Positions 36,299 to 44,998 of a stretch of DNA of 64,000 nucleotides are shown one piece after another. Origin of the DNA: Paraburkholderia fynbosensis (GTDB lineage Bacteria > Pseudomonadota > Gammaproteobacteria > Burkholderiales > Burkholderiaceae). The translations under genes were made by a program, and so were the position numbers. The stretch covers positions 124,001-188,000 of the forward strand of contig NZ_CADIKI010000013.1 in assembly GCF_902859935.1 (NCBI RefSeq), read 5' to 3'. The number at the start of each line of letters is the position of its first letter. The first letter of the stretch is position 1. The notes beneath the pieces were generated by a model. That model was given only the letters and a program-made list of their open reading frames with translations. It made no database searches and was not told the DNA's origin.

Positions 36299-36361
36299 GG
36301 CCGTGTAGTACACGGCCGCAGCGTATCTTGCCGTTCAGTCCGCGACTGAACGGCATTTTTT
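36299..36361 (+). terminator. tandem hairpins ending the ABC importer operon
   Basis: A first stem GGCCGTGT/ACACGGCC lies at about 36300-36318. A second, TGCCGTTCAG/CTGAACGGCA (36329-36338 with 36346-36355), is followed by six T residues. The second is a textbook Rho-independent terminator. Confidence 0.88.
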
Positions 36362-36716
36362 CTTTGTGTCGCAAGAAAGCGGGCAATGAAGCGACTACGC
36401 ACTGCGTCGCTTGAATAACGCCGCACCTGCTTCGTTCTCAGATCAGGAAGCGAAAAGCGGGTTTTCTCGCAGCCGTTCTTCCTGGATCACGCACCTTCCT
36501 GTCTTCCGTGGGCTTTCTCCCACGCGATGTCGTCCGCCAGCCAACTTCCCCACCGGAATGCGTTGGCTTGCGCACAACACTCTCCGCGTGCCTGACCTCT
36601 GCATTAGCCCCACACGCCGCTAGCATAAAGGCCGGCGCCCCGTTGGCACGGTCAATGCGTCATTGCGCCCAGTCAAGTCGCGCAGTGACCAACAACGCTT
36701 TGAAACGAGGTGCGTC
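36362..36716. other. intergenic region before the TPR-lysis cassette
   Basis: About 355 bases. A stem AGCCAAC/GTTGGCT (36539-36545 with 36562-36568) is present; no gene was supported. The cassette promoter should lie here but is not clear. Confidence 0.35.
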
Positions 36717-38186
36717 ATGTCGAGTGTGCAGAGCCCACGTCGGCCAATGAATTGGCGCGGCCGGCCATCCCGTCCAGGCCGCGCCGCACAAAGGCGCCAT
36801 GGTAGCCAAACCCGCCGTTTCGCCGGATTCCTGCCGCTCGGGTGGCGTGCCGTCGGCTTCATCGGCAGGGGTCCGAAGTATGTTTGGCCGTACATCCTGC
36901 CGTGGTTCTTCATCCTGCTTGCGATCGGCTTTTCTTGCCTCGTCGTGCGTGGCGTGCTCAACCGGCAATTGCTGGTGCCGCCCGTAGAAACGCCGCAATC
37001 ACTTTCACAGCGCGGCTACACATCGAGCTTTCTCGCGGAGCGAATCATGTCTTCGATGCGGGATATCGCTCAGGATGCCGATTCGATTCCTCACGATACG
37101 ATGACCGACACCGACTCCCAACCCGACATCCAGCTTCCTGGTCAGGATATGTCGTACGCGTCGACGGTCCGCTTCATCAAAGGGATCATCAAGCGCACGG
37201 ACGTGGTCGTTCATGTCGGCATCACGAAAATCAACGAGAGCTCCGACTCGTACGTTGCCCATGTGCAGATAGAAGGTGGCCCGTTCAATTCCCGCGAAAG
37301 CATCGTGCCGTCCGAAGGACGTGACCTGGAAGATTTCGTGCACATGATCGCTGTCGAAGCGATGCGCCTCGCCGAACCGAATATCCTCGCCAGCCATCTC
37401 TATTCACAGGTCCGGAAAACCAGATGCCATCCGGAAGCGTGCCGCTACAACGAGATCATCGCGATCTACGACAAGGTACTTACCCTGCCCTCACCCGAGC
37501 AAAGGGAATGGGCGCTTGCAGGCAAAGCGTGGCTGCTGACCGATCAAGGGGAGTCGAAAGCAGAAGAGGCGGAACGGCAAACCCGCGAGGCGCTGACCGT
37601 CTACAAGCATTCGGCGATTCTGCACGCGAGTCTCGGCCGTGCGCTCGCACAGCAGGAACGCCTCGACGACGCACTCGAAGCATTGCGTGCCGGCGCGAGG
37701 GAGAAATCGAAGACGGCCGAAAACCTGCGCCTTCTCGGTGACGTGCTGTTGCGCGCGCATCGCAACGAAGAAGCACTCGACGCGTTCAGGCAGGCTGACG
37801 AAATGAATCCGGGCTCCGTGGACAATCTGCACGACTGGGGCGAAGCGCTCGACAAGGTCGGCCGATACGACGAAGCGATCGAAAAGCTCTCTCGCGCCAT
37901 CTCGCTGCGTCCCGATCTTGCGCCGTCCTACGCGGAAATGGGCCGGGCATTCGATCACAAGGGTGATCTGCGTGGCGCCTCGCGCAAGTATGCGCAAGCG
38001 CTGGAACGCAATGCGGGCACGTTGAGCGCCCACGAGACACAACTGGCGCGCCTCGCCAACGCAGTAGAGGGCACCGGCGCACCGGACGCGCCGAGACCCG
38101 ATGCGCGCAGCCGACCCGTTTCGAATCCACTCCCAGCACTTCCGTTTCAAGCATCACTTGAAGTATCACCCAATGCCGAAGCGTAA
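36717..38186 (+). CDS. membrane-anchored TPR protein
   Basis: This 489-residue protein has a strongly basic N-terminal cytoplasmic tail of about 55 residues, one membrane span (ILPWFFILLAIGFSCLVV, about residues 60-77), a ~160-residue domain without a name I know (SLSQRGYTSSFLAERIMSSM ... VVVHVGITKINESSDSYVAHVQIEGG) and then at least four tetratricopeptide repeats (AILHASLGRALAQQERLDDALEALRAG; AENLRLLGDVLLRAHRNEEALDAFRQA; VDNLHDWGEALDKVGRYDEAIEKLSRAI; APSYAEMGRAFDHKGDLRGASRKYAQAL). The repeats are predicted to be periplasmic. GAGG lies before the ATG. It is 53 bases ahead of the endolysin gene, suggesting a regulatory or scaffold role in that cassette; function is unknown. Confidence 0.85.
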   Translation: MSSVQSPRRPMNWRGRPSRPGRAAQRRHGSQTRRFAGFLPLGWRAVGFIGRGPKYVWPYILPWFFILLAIGFSCLVVRGVLNRQLLVPPVETPQSLSQRGYTSSFLAERIMSSMRDIAQDADSIPHDTMTDTDSQPDIQLPGQDMSYASTVRFIKGIIKRTDVVVHVGITKINESSDSYVAHVQIEGGPFNSRESIVPSEGRDLEDFVHMIAVEAMRLAEPNILASHLYSQVRKTRCHPEACRYNEIIAIYDKVLTLPSPEQREWALAGKAWLLTDQGESKAEEAERQTREALTVYKHSAILHASLGRALAQQERLDDALEALRAGAREKSKTAENLRLLGDVLLRAHRNEEALDAFRQADEMNPGSVDNLHDWGEALDKVGRYDEAIEKLSRAISLRPDLAPSYAEMGRAFDHKGDLRGASRKYAQALERNAGTLSAHETQLARLANAVEGTGAPDAPRPDARSRPVSNPLPALPFQASLEVSPNAEA

Positions 38187-38239
38187 TCGCAGAAGCACCC
38201 CATGTTCCTGTCGTAGATACAGCTGAAGAGGAGAAGTCG

Positions 38240-38722
38240 ATGGACAACTTTGAAGACGCGTTCAGGGCTCTGATTGGAAACGAAGGCGGTTACTGCTTCA
38301 ATCCGGCCGATCCCGGTGGCGAAACGATGTGGGGCGTGACTGCTCGCGTCGCGCGCAGCCAGGGCTACACCGGCGCGATGAAAGATCTGCCGCTGGAAAC
38401 CGCGAAGGAAATTGCCAAGCAGAAGTACTGGGATCCGCTGCATCTCGACGAACTCGAGCCGCGCGTGGCTTTCCAGATCTTCGACGCGAATTACAACGGC
38501 GGCCTCGTCGTGTTGTGGATGCAAAAAGCGTCCGGTGCGAAGGAAGACGGCAAGTTCGGCCCAGACACCCTGAATGCGGTCAAAAGCACTGACGCGATGA
38601 AGTTCGTCATGCGCTTCGCCGCCTATCGCCTGCGATATCTGCGCAATCTTCACACGTGGCCTCACTTCAGCCGCGGCTGGACCGAACGGATGGCCGAGAA
38701 TCTTCTTCTGGGAGCAGCATGA
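38240..38722 (+). CDS. GH108 endolysin / secretion-activator-type muramidase
   Basis: This 160-residue glycosyl hydrolase family 108 protein has the diagnostic ALIGNEGGYCFNPADPGGETMWGVTARVAR, with the catalytic Glu in NEGGY, and a PG_binding_3-like C-terminal half (GGLVVLWMQKASGAKEDGKFGPDTLNAV). It cleaves peptidoglycan glycan strands. There is no signal peptide, so it needs a holin or similar to reach the wall. GAGGAG precedes the ATG. The family is found in phages, gene transfer agents and the so-called secretion activator proteins. Its stop codon overlaps the holin start (ATGA), making a lysis pair with no phage genes around. Confidence 0.9.
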   Translation: MDNFEDAFRALIGNEGGYCFNPADPGGETMWGVTARVARSQGYTGAMKDLPLETAKEIAKQKYWDPLHLDELEPRVAFQIFDANYNGGLVVLWMQKASGAKEDGKFGPDTLNAVKSTDAMKFVMRFAAYRLRYLRNLHTWPHFSRGWTERMAENLLLGAA

Positions 38723-39414
38723 TGGACTGGTCAAAAGTAGCGTCGAACATCGGCAGCACTGCCCCGCTTCTCGCCGGGCTGGTAGGTGGTCCCGTCGGAC
38801 TTGGCGTGACGGCTGCGGCGGCGATCATTTCGCATGCGCTCGGCACGCCGAGCGATCCGGCCTTCGTCGAACCGGCGTTGAACGATCCCAGCGCGCTCGA
38901 AAAAATCAGGCAGGCCGAGAGTGCGAACTCTCTGCAATTGCAGCAGCTGGTGGTGACCGCGGCCCAGGCGAGACTTGCGCACGAAACCGATATGGTGCGT
39001 ATCGAAGCCGACGATCGGGCCAACGCGCGCGCGATGGCGACCAGCAATCGCGACTGGGTACCCAAGGTACTCGCGATGGCGGTCACCGCGGGCTTCTTCG
39101 GCATTCTGATGTTGATGGCGTTCCAGCCGTTACCGGGGCCCAACAAGGACCTCGTCAACGTGATCGTCGGCGCGCTGGGCACCGCGTGGATCAGCATCAT
39201 CGGCTACTACTTCGGCACCTCGGTTGGGTCGATGCGGAAAACCGAACTGCTCGCCAAGCCTAGCGTGCCCATCACGCCGGATAGCGCGCTCACGCTGCGC
39301 GAACCGGCATCGGCACCGGCCGCGCGTGCGCAAGCCGCGCCTGCTCCAGTGCCGCACGAAGTCCTCCAGCCGTTCACGCCGGGCGGACAGGGTCCGATTT
39401 TCTCGGGCGGTTGA
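38719..39414 (+). CDS. holin candidate (GTA_holin_3TM-like)
   Basis: This 231-residue protein has a hydrophobic N-terminal segment (PLLAGLVGGPVGLGVTAAAAIISHAL), a helical, charged middle (EKIRQAESANSLQLQQLVVTAAQARLAHETDMVRIEADDRANARAMA) with coiled-coil character, and two further membrane segments (VLAMAVTAGFFGILMLMAF and LVNVIVGALGTAWISIIGYYFGTSVGSMRKT). The layout resembles the 3TM holins of gene transfer agents. A proline/alanine-rich tail of about 50 residues follows. Translation is coupled to the endolysin by a four-base overlap. It probably forms the membrane lesion that releases the endolysin. Confidence 0.78.
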   Translation: MMDWSKVASNIGSTAPLLAGLVGGPVGLGVTAAAAIISHALGTPSDPAFVEPALNDPSALEKIRQAESANSLQLQQLVVTAAQARLAHETDMVRIEADDRANARAMATSNRDWVPKVLAMAVTAGFFGILMLMAFQPLPGPNKDLVNVIVGALGTAWISIIGYYFGTSVGSMRKTELLAKPSVPITPDSALTLREPASAPAARAQAAPAPVPHEVLQPFTPGGQGPIFSGG

Positions 39415-39709
39415 TCAGCCGCTCTTCACTGATGCAAGGCACGCGGGAAGATTGCAGCTCGCTGCGTGCCTTGCGGGTTCGACTGGCTGCGTGAGTTCCG
39501 GTGGGATGCCGTGGCATGGCAGTGAAGGCGTCGCTGGACTACGGCGCCGCCGCCGCCATACGAAGTTCCCTGTTTTTGTCTCAAAATTCGCAACAAACAA
39601 TACCTGAAGCGGCGATTACTCTCTCCGGATCGCAAAACTACAATGTAATCACTGACTACGAACAAGAACGTTCGCAGCAAGACAAAATCCGAACTGGAGG
39701 TAGTTCATT

Positions 39710-40027
39710 ATGAAATCGCTCATTCAAGCTGTTGTCATCGCCACTGTGCTGGCCGCTCCTGTTGCTTCGTTTGCGCAGTCCAACCAGCCCGTGACCCGCG
39801 CCCAGGTGCGTGCGGAACTGGTCCAACTCGAAAAGGCCGGCTATCAACCGGGTCACGCCGACCCGCACTACCCGGCTGACATTCAAGCCGCGCAAGCTCG
39901 TGTCGATGCGCAAAACGGCACTGCTCAAGCAGCGGCGAGCGGCTTCGGCGGTGTGTCGAGCGGCTCGTCGCAGTCGGGCCACGCTGTCACGACGAACGGT
40001 CAGAAGTCGATCTACTTCGGCCAGTAA
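39710..40027 (+). CDS. DUF4148 domain exported protein
   Basis: This 105-residue periplasmic protein has a signal peptide (MKSLIQAVVIATVLAAPVASFAQS) and the DUF4148 pattern PVTRAQVRAELVQLEKAGYQPGHADPHYPADIQAAQARV, a family largely restricted to Burkholderiales and often present in many copies. GGAGG precedes the ATG. The serine/glycine-rich tail is disordered. The function is unknown; envelope or stress roles have been suggested for the family but nothing here tests that. Confidence 0.88.
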   Translation: MKSLIQAVVIATVLAAPVASFAQSNQPVTRAQVRAELVQLEKAGYQPGHADPHYPADIQAAQARVDAQNGTAQAAASGFGGVSSGSSQSGHAVTTNGQKSIYFGQ

Positions 40028-40162
40028 GCCTCCATCGAGCGGACAGTAAGCAGCCGATAGACGGCTGTTAGCCGATCGGCGGCATGCTTCATCGTTGTGT
40101 TATGCCGTCGTGCGCCAATCTGTCGCTCAGCGCGTTGATGCAACGCGCTCCCTGATTCAAAT

Positions 40163-40204
40163 GAACTGGCCCGCGGCCGGGTATCCCCGAGCGCGGGCCA
40201 GTTC
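40163..40204. repeat. 13-bp perfect hairpin downstream of the DUF4148 gene
   Basis: GAACTGGCCCGCG pairs with CGCGGGCCAGTTC across a 16-base loop. There is no T tract after it (CTGTATTC), so it could be an mRNA-end stabiliser, weak terminator or palindromic intergenic repeat. The surrounding 40028-40351 contains no supported gene. Confidence 0.55.
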
Positions 40205-40351
40205 TGTATTCGTTACCTCCGTCATCGGGCTCCCGGTGACTTCGCCCGGACCTTCACGGTCTGGGCGCTTTTTCGGCGCTGTCGGCACGCCGTTTTTTAT
40301 TCCGCGCCCTGACGGTCCGCTCCGGTCAATATGGCAACGGCCGCGACCACG

Positions 40352-40600
40352 TCAATCGCGTGCGATGAGATCGCCCACCTGACCACGACCAGTGACCAGA
40401 CAGCTCGACAGAAAGTTTTCTCCCTGACTGCTGGCTGCAACGTCTCCAAACCCCTTCTTCAACGCGTTCGATTTGACCAGTTGCGCGCCCTGATGGCACG
40501 TGATGGTCCCGACCTCTCCGGCTTGCGCGCGCATCAAGGCTCTATCCGCCATCAGATATCCGAGCAACAGCACCACGGCAATATTGAACGCCTGTCTCAT
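40352..40600 (-). CDS. small membrane or exported protein, unknown
   Basis: This 82-residue protein starts at an ATG with a very strong ribosome site (AGAGGAGG about 6 bases upstream on the minus strand). It begins with a hydrophobic segment (MRQAFNIAVVLLLGYLMADRAL), a signal peptide or anchor, and continues with a soluble part containing two cysteines (TITCHQGAQLV ... FLSSCLVTGRG) that could pair in the periplasm. I recognise no family. The ribosome site and signal segment argue for a real gene despite the size. Confidence 0.6.
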   Translation of the reverse strand: MRQAFNIAVVLLLGYLMADRALMRAQAGEVGTITCHQGAQLVKSNALKKGFGDVAASSQGENFLSSCLVTGRGQVGDLIARD

Positions 40601-40854
40601 GGGTCGCCTCCTCTTTAGAAGAGACTAACGCGAACCGGAGACGCAGGGTCCTAGGGGTTTCCCGATTGATCGCTATTCAATGATGCAGATTAAATCGGGT
40701 AGTGCTGCCGGTGTTACTAGCATGTGGGATATGGGATCCGGCTCTTGCGCAGTAAAGTTGACCTGGCGCGGTACGCTTTCGGCCTGCCTCGCGCCGTGCC
40801 GAACAGCGGCTATGGCGCGCAAGGCCGCTCATCCAGCTACATGTTCTGCAGCCT

Positions 40855-41901
40855 TTACAGCCGCGCTTCGATCAGTCCGATGCGATTTTCGATCGCGTTG
40901 CGCACCAGTCCATTCGACGACACCAGCAGCAGCGACGACGCGATGATCCGATACACCGTATTGCGTCGTACCTTGGAAACCTTCTGCGGATCGAGCCACG
41001 CGTCGTTATCGACCAGCAGCAACAGTGTCTCGAGGCCGATCAGAATCGGCCACAAACACGCGAGACGCAAACGCACGGAAAATGCCGGAATTGCCAGCGT
41101 GTAGTCCAGAGCCTCGCGGAAATGATCGAGCGTCTTGCGCAGAAGCTCGACCAGCAGCGGCCGCGCACGCAGCGAGTTGGCCGGCACAAGCAGCTCTCGC
41201 GCAGCGAGCCCGTACTGGTCCAACATGCTCTGCGGCAGATAGCAGCGGCCGATGCGCAAGTCCTTGCCACAATCGCGCAGTACGTTGGTCATTTGCAGCG
41301 CCTTGCCGAAACGCACGCCACGATGCGCCATCGTGCCGGGATGCTCCTTCAGCGTACCCGGCATGTGCGCATAGGTCATCGTGGTCCAGAACTCACCGAC
41401 ACACCCCGCCACCAGATACGTATAGCGGTCGAGATCATCGTATCCGGAAAGCGCCGCGATCTGGCCGGAACGTTCGTCGGGAAAGGTGCGCAGATCGAAT
41501 TCCATGCCCTCGGTCAGCGTCGTGACGATCTCGCGCACGGCCTTGCGGTCCGCTTCGCTCAATTGCGACAGCACGTCGAGCGCGGGGCCGAGCGATTCGA
41601 GCAACACTTTTTCATCGGACTGGACCTGCTGACTCGCCACTTCGTCAGCCATGCGTCGCAGCAGTGCGCCGTCGTCCGTGGCGCCGTTCACCTGTTCGCG
41701 CAGCGACAGCAGCAGCGCGAGGCGTTGTTCCGGCGAGATCAGCGAGGTGTCGGCGATTGTATCGGCCGCACGCGCCAGCAGGTATGCGAGGCCGATCGGA
41801 TCGCGCATGCCGGCGGGCAGCACGCGCAGCGTGAGATAGAAGGAGCGTGAAACACCTTTCAGGAGCGGGCCGAGAAGGAAGGCCCGGGTCGGATTCGGCA
41901 T
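40855..41901 (-). CDS. phytoene/squalene synthase family protein
   Basis: This 348-residue trans-isoprenyl diphosphate synthase (head-to-head type) is of the squalene/presqualene diphosphate synthase family. It has SFYLTLRVLPAGMRDPIGLAYLLARAADTIADT with the first Asp-rich motif (DTIAD), YTYLVAGCVGEFWTTM, and the second motif QMTNVLRDCGKDLRIGRCYLP. It condenses two C15 (or C20) diphosphates. A C-terminal hydrophobic stretch could anchor it to the membrane. No hopanoid (hpn/shc) or carotenoid genes lie beside it, so the product (squalene or an intermediate) is uncertain. Confidence 0.87.
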   Translation of the reverse strand: MPNPTRAFLLGPLLKGVSRSFYLTLRVLPAGMRDPIGLAYLLARAADTIADTSLISPEQRLALLLSLREQVNGATDDGALLRRMADEVASQQVQSDEKVLLESLGPALDVLSQLSEADRKAVREIVTTLTEGMEFDLRTFPDERSGQIAALSGYDDLDRYTYLVAGCVGEFWTTMTYAHMPGTLKEHPGTMAHRGVRFGKALQMTNVLRDCGKDLRIGRCYLPQSMLDQYGLAARELLVPANSLRARPLLVELLRKTLDHFREALDYTLAIPAFSVRLRLACLWPILIGLETLLLLVDNDAWLDPQKVSKVRRNTVYRIIASSLLLVSSNGLVRNAIENRIGLIEARL

Positions 41902-42050
41902 GGATCGGATAGGGTCGGTATGGGCAGGAAGCGGGCAAAAAAAGCGGGCAAAAAACAGGCGCTGCCGAATTGTATACGGCGCGCGCCTTTGCCATGCGCG
42001 AGTGTTTCCACGCTTGCCTCACATCGACCGTCGAGCAGCTTCGCTCACGC

Positions 42051-42935
42051 TCAGATTTGATCGCCCAGCCCCAGCAGCCCGATCGCGTTCTGCTTGAGAA
42101 TCAGCGGCTGCACCTCATCCCTGAAGCCGACCTGCTTGAAATCCTCCAGCCAGCGATCGGGCTGAATCAGCGGGAAGTCGGAGCCGAACAGCATTTTCCG
42201 CTTCAGCACGGTGTTGGCATGACGGATCAATTCGGGCGAAAAGTACTTCGGCGACCAACCGGACAGATCGATATACACATTGGGCTTATGCAATGCGATC
42301 GACAACGCCTGCTCCTGCCACGGCCACGACGGATGCGCGATCACGATGCTCATATCGGGGAAATCCGCGGCGACGTCGTCGAGATGTATCGGCTCGGAGT
42401 ACTTCAACCGCAACCCGCCGCCGCCCCGCATGCCGGAGCCCATGCCCGAATGACCGCTGTGGAAAACGGCCGTGAGCTTGTACTCGGCGATCAGTTCGTA
42501 AAGCGGATAAGCCAGACGGTCATTGGCAAAAAACGCCTGCATGGTCGGATGGAACTTGAATCCGCGCACGCCATATTCTTCGATCAGCTTGCGCGCCTCT
42601 CGCACACCCATCTTGCCCTTGTGCGGATCGATGCTCGCGAAGGCGATCATGATGTCGCTGTTCTTCTGCGCGAATTCGGCGATCTCCTCGTTCGGAATAC
42701 GCCGCCGGCCGAGATTCGCTTCGCAGTCGACGGTGAACATCACGAAGCCGATCTTGCGCTCGCGATAATGTTCGATGGTCTCGGGAATCGTCGGCCGCCT
42801 GCCGCGCTTCAGCACGGTGCCGAAGTACTTGTCGGCGGCATCGTCAAACTCCTTGCCGAATAGATCCGGCGGCTGGCAGCACGAGACTTCCGCGTGCACG
42901 TGCATGTCGATTGCAACGAGTTGGTCGAGGTTCAT
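42051..42935 (-). CDS. amidohydrolase-2 family protein in the ferulate operon
   Basis: This 294-residue TIM-barrel metal hydrolase/decarboxylase of the Amidohydro_2 (ACMSD-like) family has metal-site pieces AIDMHVHAE (HxH), GVRGFKFHPTMQAFF, VFHSGHSG, IVIAHPSWPW and MLFGSDFPLIQP (terminal Asp). Relatives decarboxylate or hydrolyse aromatic acids and lactones. AGGAAA precedes the ATG. Located 41 bases downstream of fcs on the same strand, it is likely the last gene of the ferulate transcription unit. Its step in that pathway is unknown; it might act on a vanillate or ring-cleavage intermediate. Confidence 0.82.
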   Translation of the reverse strand: MNLDQLVAIDMHVHAEVSCCQPPDLFGKEFDDAADKYFGTVLKRGRRPTIPETIEHYRERKIGFVMFTVDCEANLGRRRIPNEEIAEFAQKNSDIMIAFASIDPHKGKMGVREARKLIEEYGVRGFKFHPTMQAFFANDRLAYPLYELIAEYKLTAVFHSGHSGMGSGMRGGGGLRLKYSEPIHLDDVAADFPDMSIVIAHPSWPWQEQALSIALHKPNVYIDLSGWSPKYFSPELIRHANTVLKRKMLFGSDFPLIQPDRWLEDFKQVGFRDEVQPLILKQNAIGLLGLGDQI

Positions 42936-42976
42936 CTACGGATTTCCTGTCGGTGTCCGCGTTCGAGCGTCACGCA

Positions 42977-44878
42977 TCACAGCGCGCCGCGCGCGCTCGC
43001 GACGATCACAGCGGGATCGCGCTGTGCCGTGTCGTACATTGTCTCGACGAGCGCAGCCCGATGGGTCAGCACCGCGCGCTGATTGATCGAGCCCTTGTCG
43101 GTGATCTCGCCGAGGTCGAGCGAAGGCGCGACGTCCATCAGCCGCAAGCGCGCGATGGTGGTGGCGCTGCCGGTCGCGCCACGGTTGAGCGTGTCCAGCA
43201 GCGCCGCGAAGTGTGCCCGCACGGCGGGCGCATCGACCACCTCGCGCGCACTCGCCGAAGCGGGCAGACCCGCGAGGCGCCTGCAATCGTCGAGTCGCGG
43301 AAACACCAGCAGACTGACGTCGTCGCGATTCATGCCGGCGACCACCACGTCCTGCACATACGGCGCCCCTTCGGAAATGACCCGCGCGCGCATCGGCCCG
43401 ACGCTCACGAAGGTGCCCGAACTCAGCTTGAAATCCTCGGCGACACGCCCGTCGAACAGCAGCCCCAACTCGGGCCGCGCCACGTCAACGAAGCGCACCG
43501 CGTCACCGCTGCAAAAATAGCCTTCTTCGTCGAACGCATTGGCCCGCTCTGCGGCGTTCGCGCGCCAGTAACCAGGCATCACATGAGGGCCGCGATAGCG
43601 CGCTTCGAGCTTGTCGCCGACGGGCGCGAGCTTGACCTCGCAACCGTGCGCGGGCAGGCCCACGTAACCCGCGCTCATGATGGGCCCGGTGGTGAACAGG
43701 CACGATGGGGACGTCTCCGTCATCCCGAGTCCGGCCATGATGCGAATGCGCTCGCCGCAGTACTTTTCCGTGACGCGTTCAAGCCGGTCCCACGCCGCTT
43801 GCGACAACCCCGCGCCCGAGAAGAAATACACCTTCACTCGTGAAAAGAACGTCTCGCGCAACTGGGCGTCCTGCTCTAGCGCGATCGTCAGTTCTTCCCA
43901 GCCCTTCGGGACATTGAAGTAGATGGTCGGGGCGATGTCGCGCAGATTGCGCAGCGTGTCGCCGAACTTGCCGTTGACCGGCTTGCCGTCGTCGATATAA
44001 AGCGTGCCGCCGTTGTAGAGCGCGATGCCCACGTTGTGGCTGCCGCCGAACGTATGGTTCCAGGGCAGCCAGTCGACCAGCACCGGCGGCTCCTTGGCGA
44101 ATTCGGGAAACGTTTCGAGCAGCATCTGCTGGTTGCTGCACAGCATGCGGTGCGTGGTCGGCACCGCCTTCGGCAGTTTGGTCGAACCCGAGGTGAACAG
44201 AAACTTGGCGATCGCGTCCGGGCTCACCGCCGCGTGAACGGCATCGACCGTGGTGGGCGTGGTGCGCAACAGCTCACTGAACGCCGTCACCTGGCGCCCG
44301 CTTTGCGGTTCACGCGGCAACGTCGCGGCGACGACTTCGACATCGGCCGGCACGACCGCGTCGATCGCCTTGGCGAACGTCTCGTAGCCGCTCACGAAGA
44401 CCAGACCGGGCGTCAGCAGGTCGATCGTATGGCGCAGCTTGCCGTAGTCACCGGATGCCAATGCATAGGCCGGAGAAATGGCCGCATACGGAATGCCGGC
44501 CCACATCGCGCCGAGCGCGAGTTGCAAATGGTCGAGATCATTGCCGGACAAAATCGCGACGGGCCGCTCGGCGGACAGATTGCGCGCCAGCAAAGCCTGG
44601 CCGATGGCGCGTGCGCTTTGCAGCGCGTCCGCGTAGCTCAGGCCGATCCATTCACCGTCGCTGCCGCGGCGCGCCGCCAGCCAGCGCTCGGGATGCGCCT
44701 GCGCGCCGCTCGCAAGCCGCTGCGTCAAACGCTGCGGATGCTCGCCAAGCGCTTCGGATGCTTGCAGATACCACGTGTCTCCCTGCCGCCGCATGCGCAA
44801 CGACGAAGCGCCGATCGTCGTCGCCCGGTACCGCGTCGGCGCGCCGGAGGTGTTCGTTTGTGTCGGCTCGGAATGCAA
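42977..44878 (-). CDS. fcs: feruloyl-CoA synthase
   Basis: This ANL-superfamily acyl-CoA synthetase (EC 6.2.1.34) activates ferulate, p-coumarate or caffeate to the CoA thioester. It has AMP-binding motifs FLFTSGSTKLPKAVPTTHRM (P-loop-like), AGLGMTETSPSCLFTTGP, LLFDGRVAEDFKLSSGTFVSVGPMR and a C-terminal segment ITDKGSINQRAVL with the catalytic-lysine region. The most likely start is a TTG at 44878: AGGGAGA lies about 6 bases upstream and residues from LHSEPTQTN onward match family N-termini, giving 633 residues. An ATG is in frame at 44980 but has no ribosome site. It is the third gene of the operon ech-vdh-fcs-amidohydrolase. Confidence 0.93.
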   Translation of the reverse strand: MHSEPTQTNTSGAPTRYRATTIGASSLRMRRQGDTWYLQASEALGEHPQRLTQRLASGAQAHPERWLAARRGSDGEWIGLSYADALQSARAIGQALLARNLSAERPVAILSGNDLDHLQLALGAMWAGIPYAAISPAYALASGDYGKLRHTIDLLTPGLVFVSGYETFAKAIDAVVPADVEVVAATLPREPQSGRQVTAFSELLRTTPTTVDAVHAAVSPDAIAKFLFTSGSTKLPKAVPTTHRMLCSNQQMLLETFPEFAKEPPVLVDWLPWNHTFGGSHNVGIALYNGGTLYIDDGKPVNGKFGDTLRNLRDIAPTIYFNVPKGWEELTIALEQDAQLRETFFSRVKVYFFSGAGLSQAAWDRLERVTEKYCGERIRIMAGLGMTETSPSCLFTTGPIMSAGYVGLPAHGCEVKLAPVGDKLEARYRGPHVMPGYWRANAAERANAFDEEGYFCSGDAVRFVDVARPELGLLFDGRVAEDFKLSSGTFVSVGPMRARVISEGAPYVQDVVVAGMNRDDVSLLVFPRLDDCRRLAGLPASASAREVVDAPAVRAHFAALLDTLNRGATGSATTIARLRLMDVAPSLDLGEITDKGSINQRAVLTHRAALVETMYDTAQRDPAVIVASARGAL

Positions 44879-44998
44879 AGCCTGTCTCCCTGGAAAGGTG
44901 CCTGCGCGCCGTCTCGCGACGGCATCGGGCGCTCCGCCCGATGCGGCGGAGCAACCTTCTCTATCTACTGTTTCGATCAACCTTCGAAGCGCGGACGA

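Noticed and set aside
36717..39414. Prophage or tailocin call for the TPR-endolysin-holin region
   Set aside because: No capsid, tail, terminase, integrase or phage regulator gene lies nearby; only the lysis pair is present.
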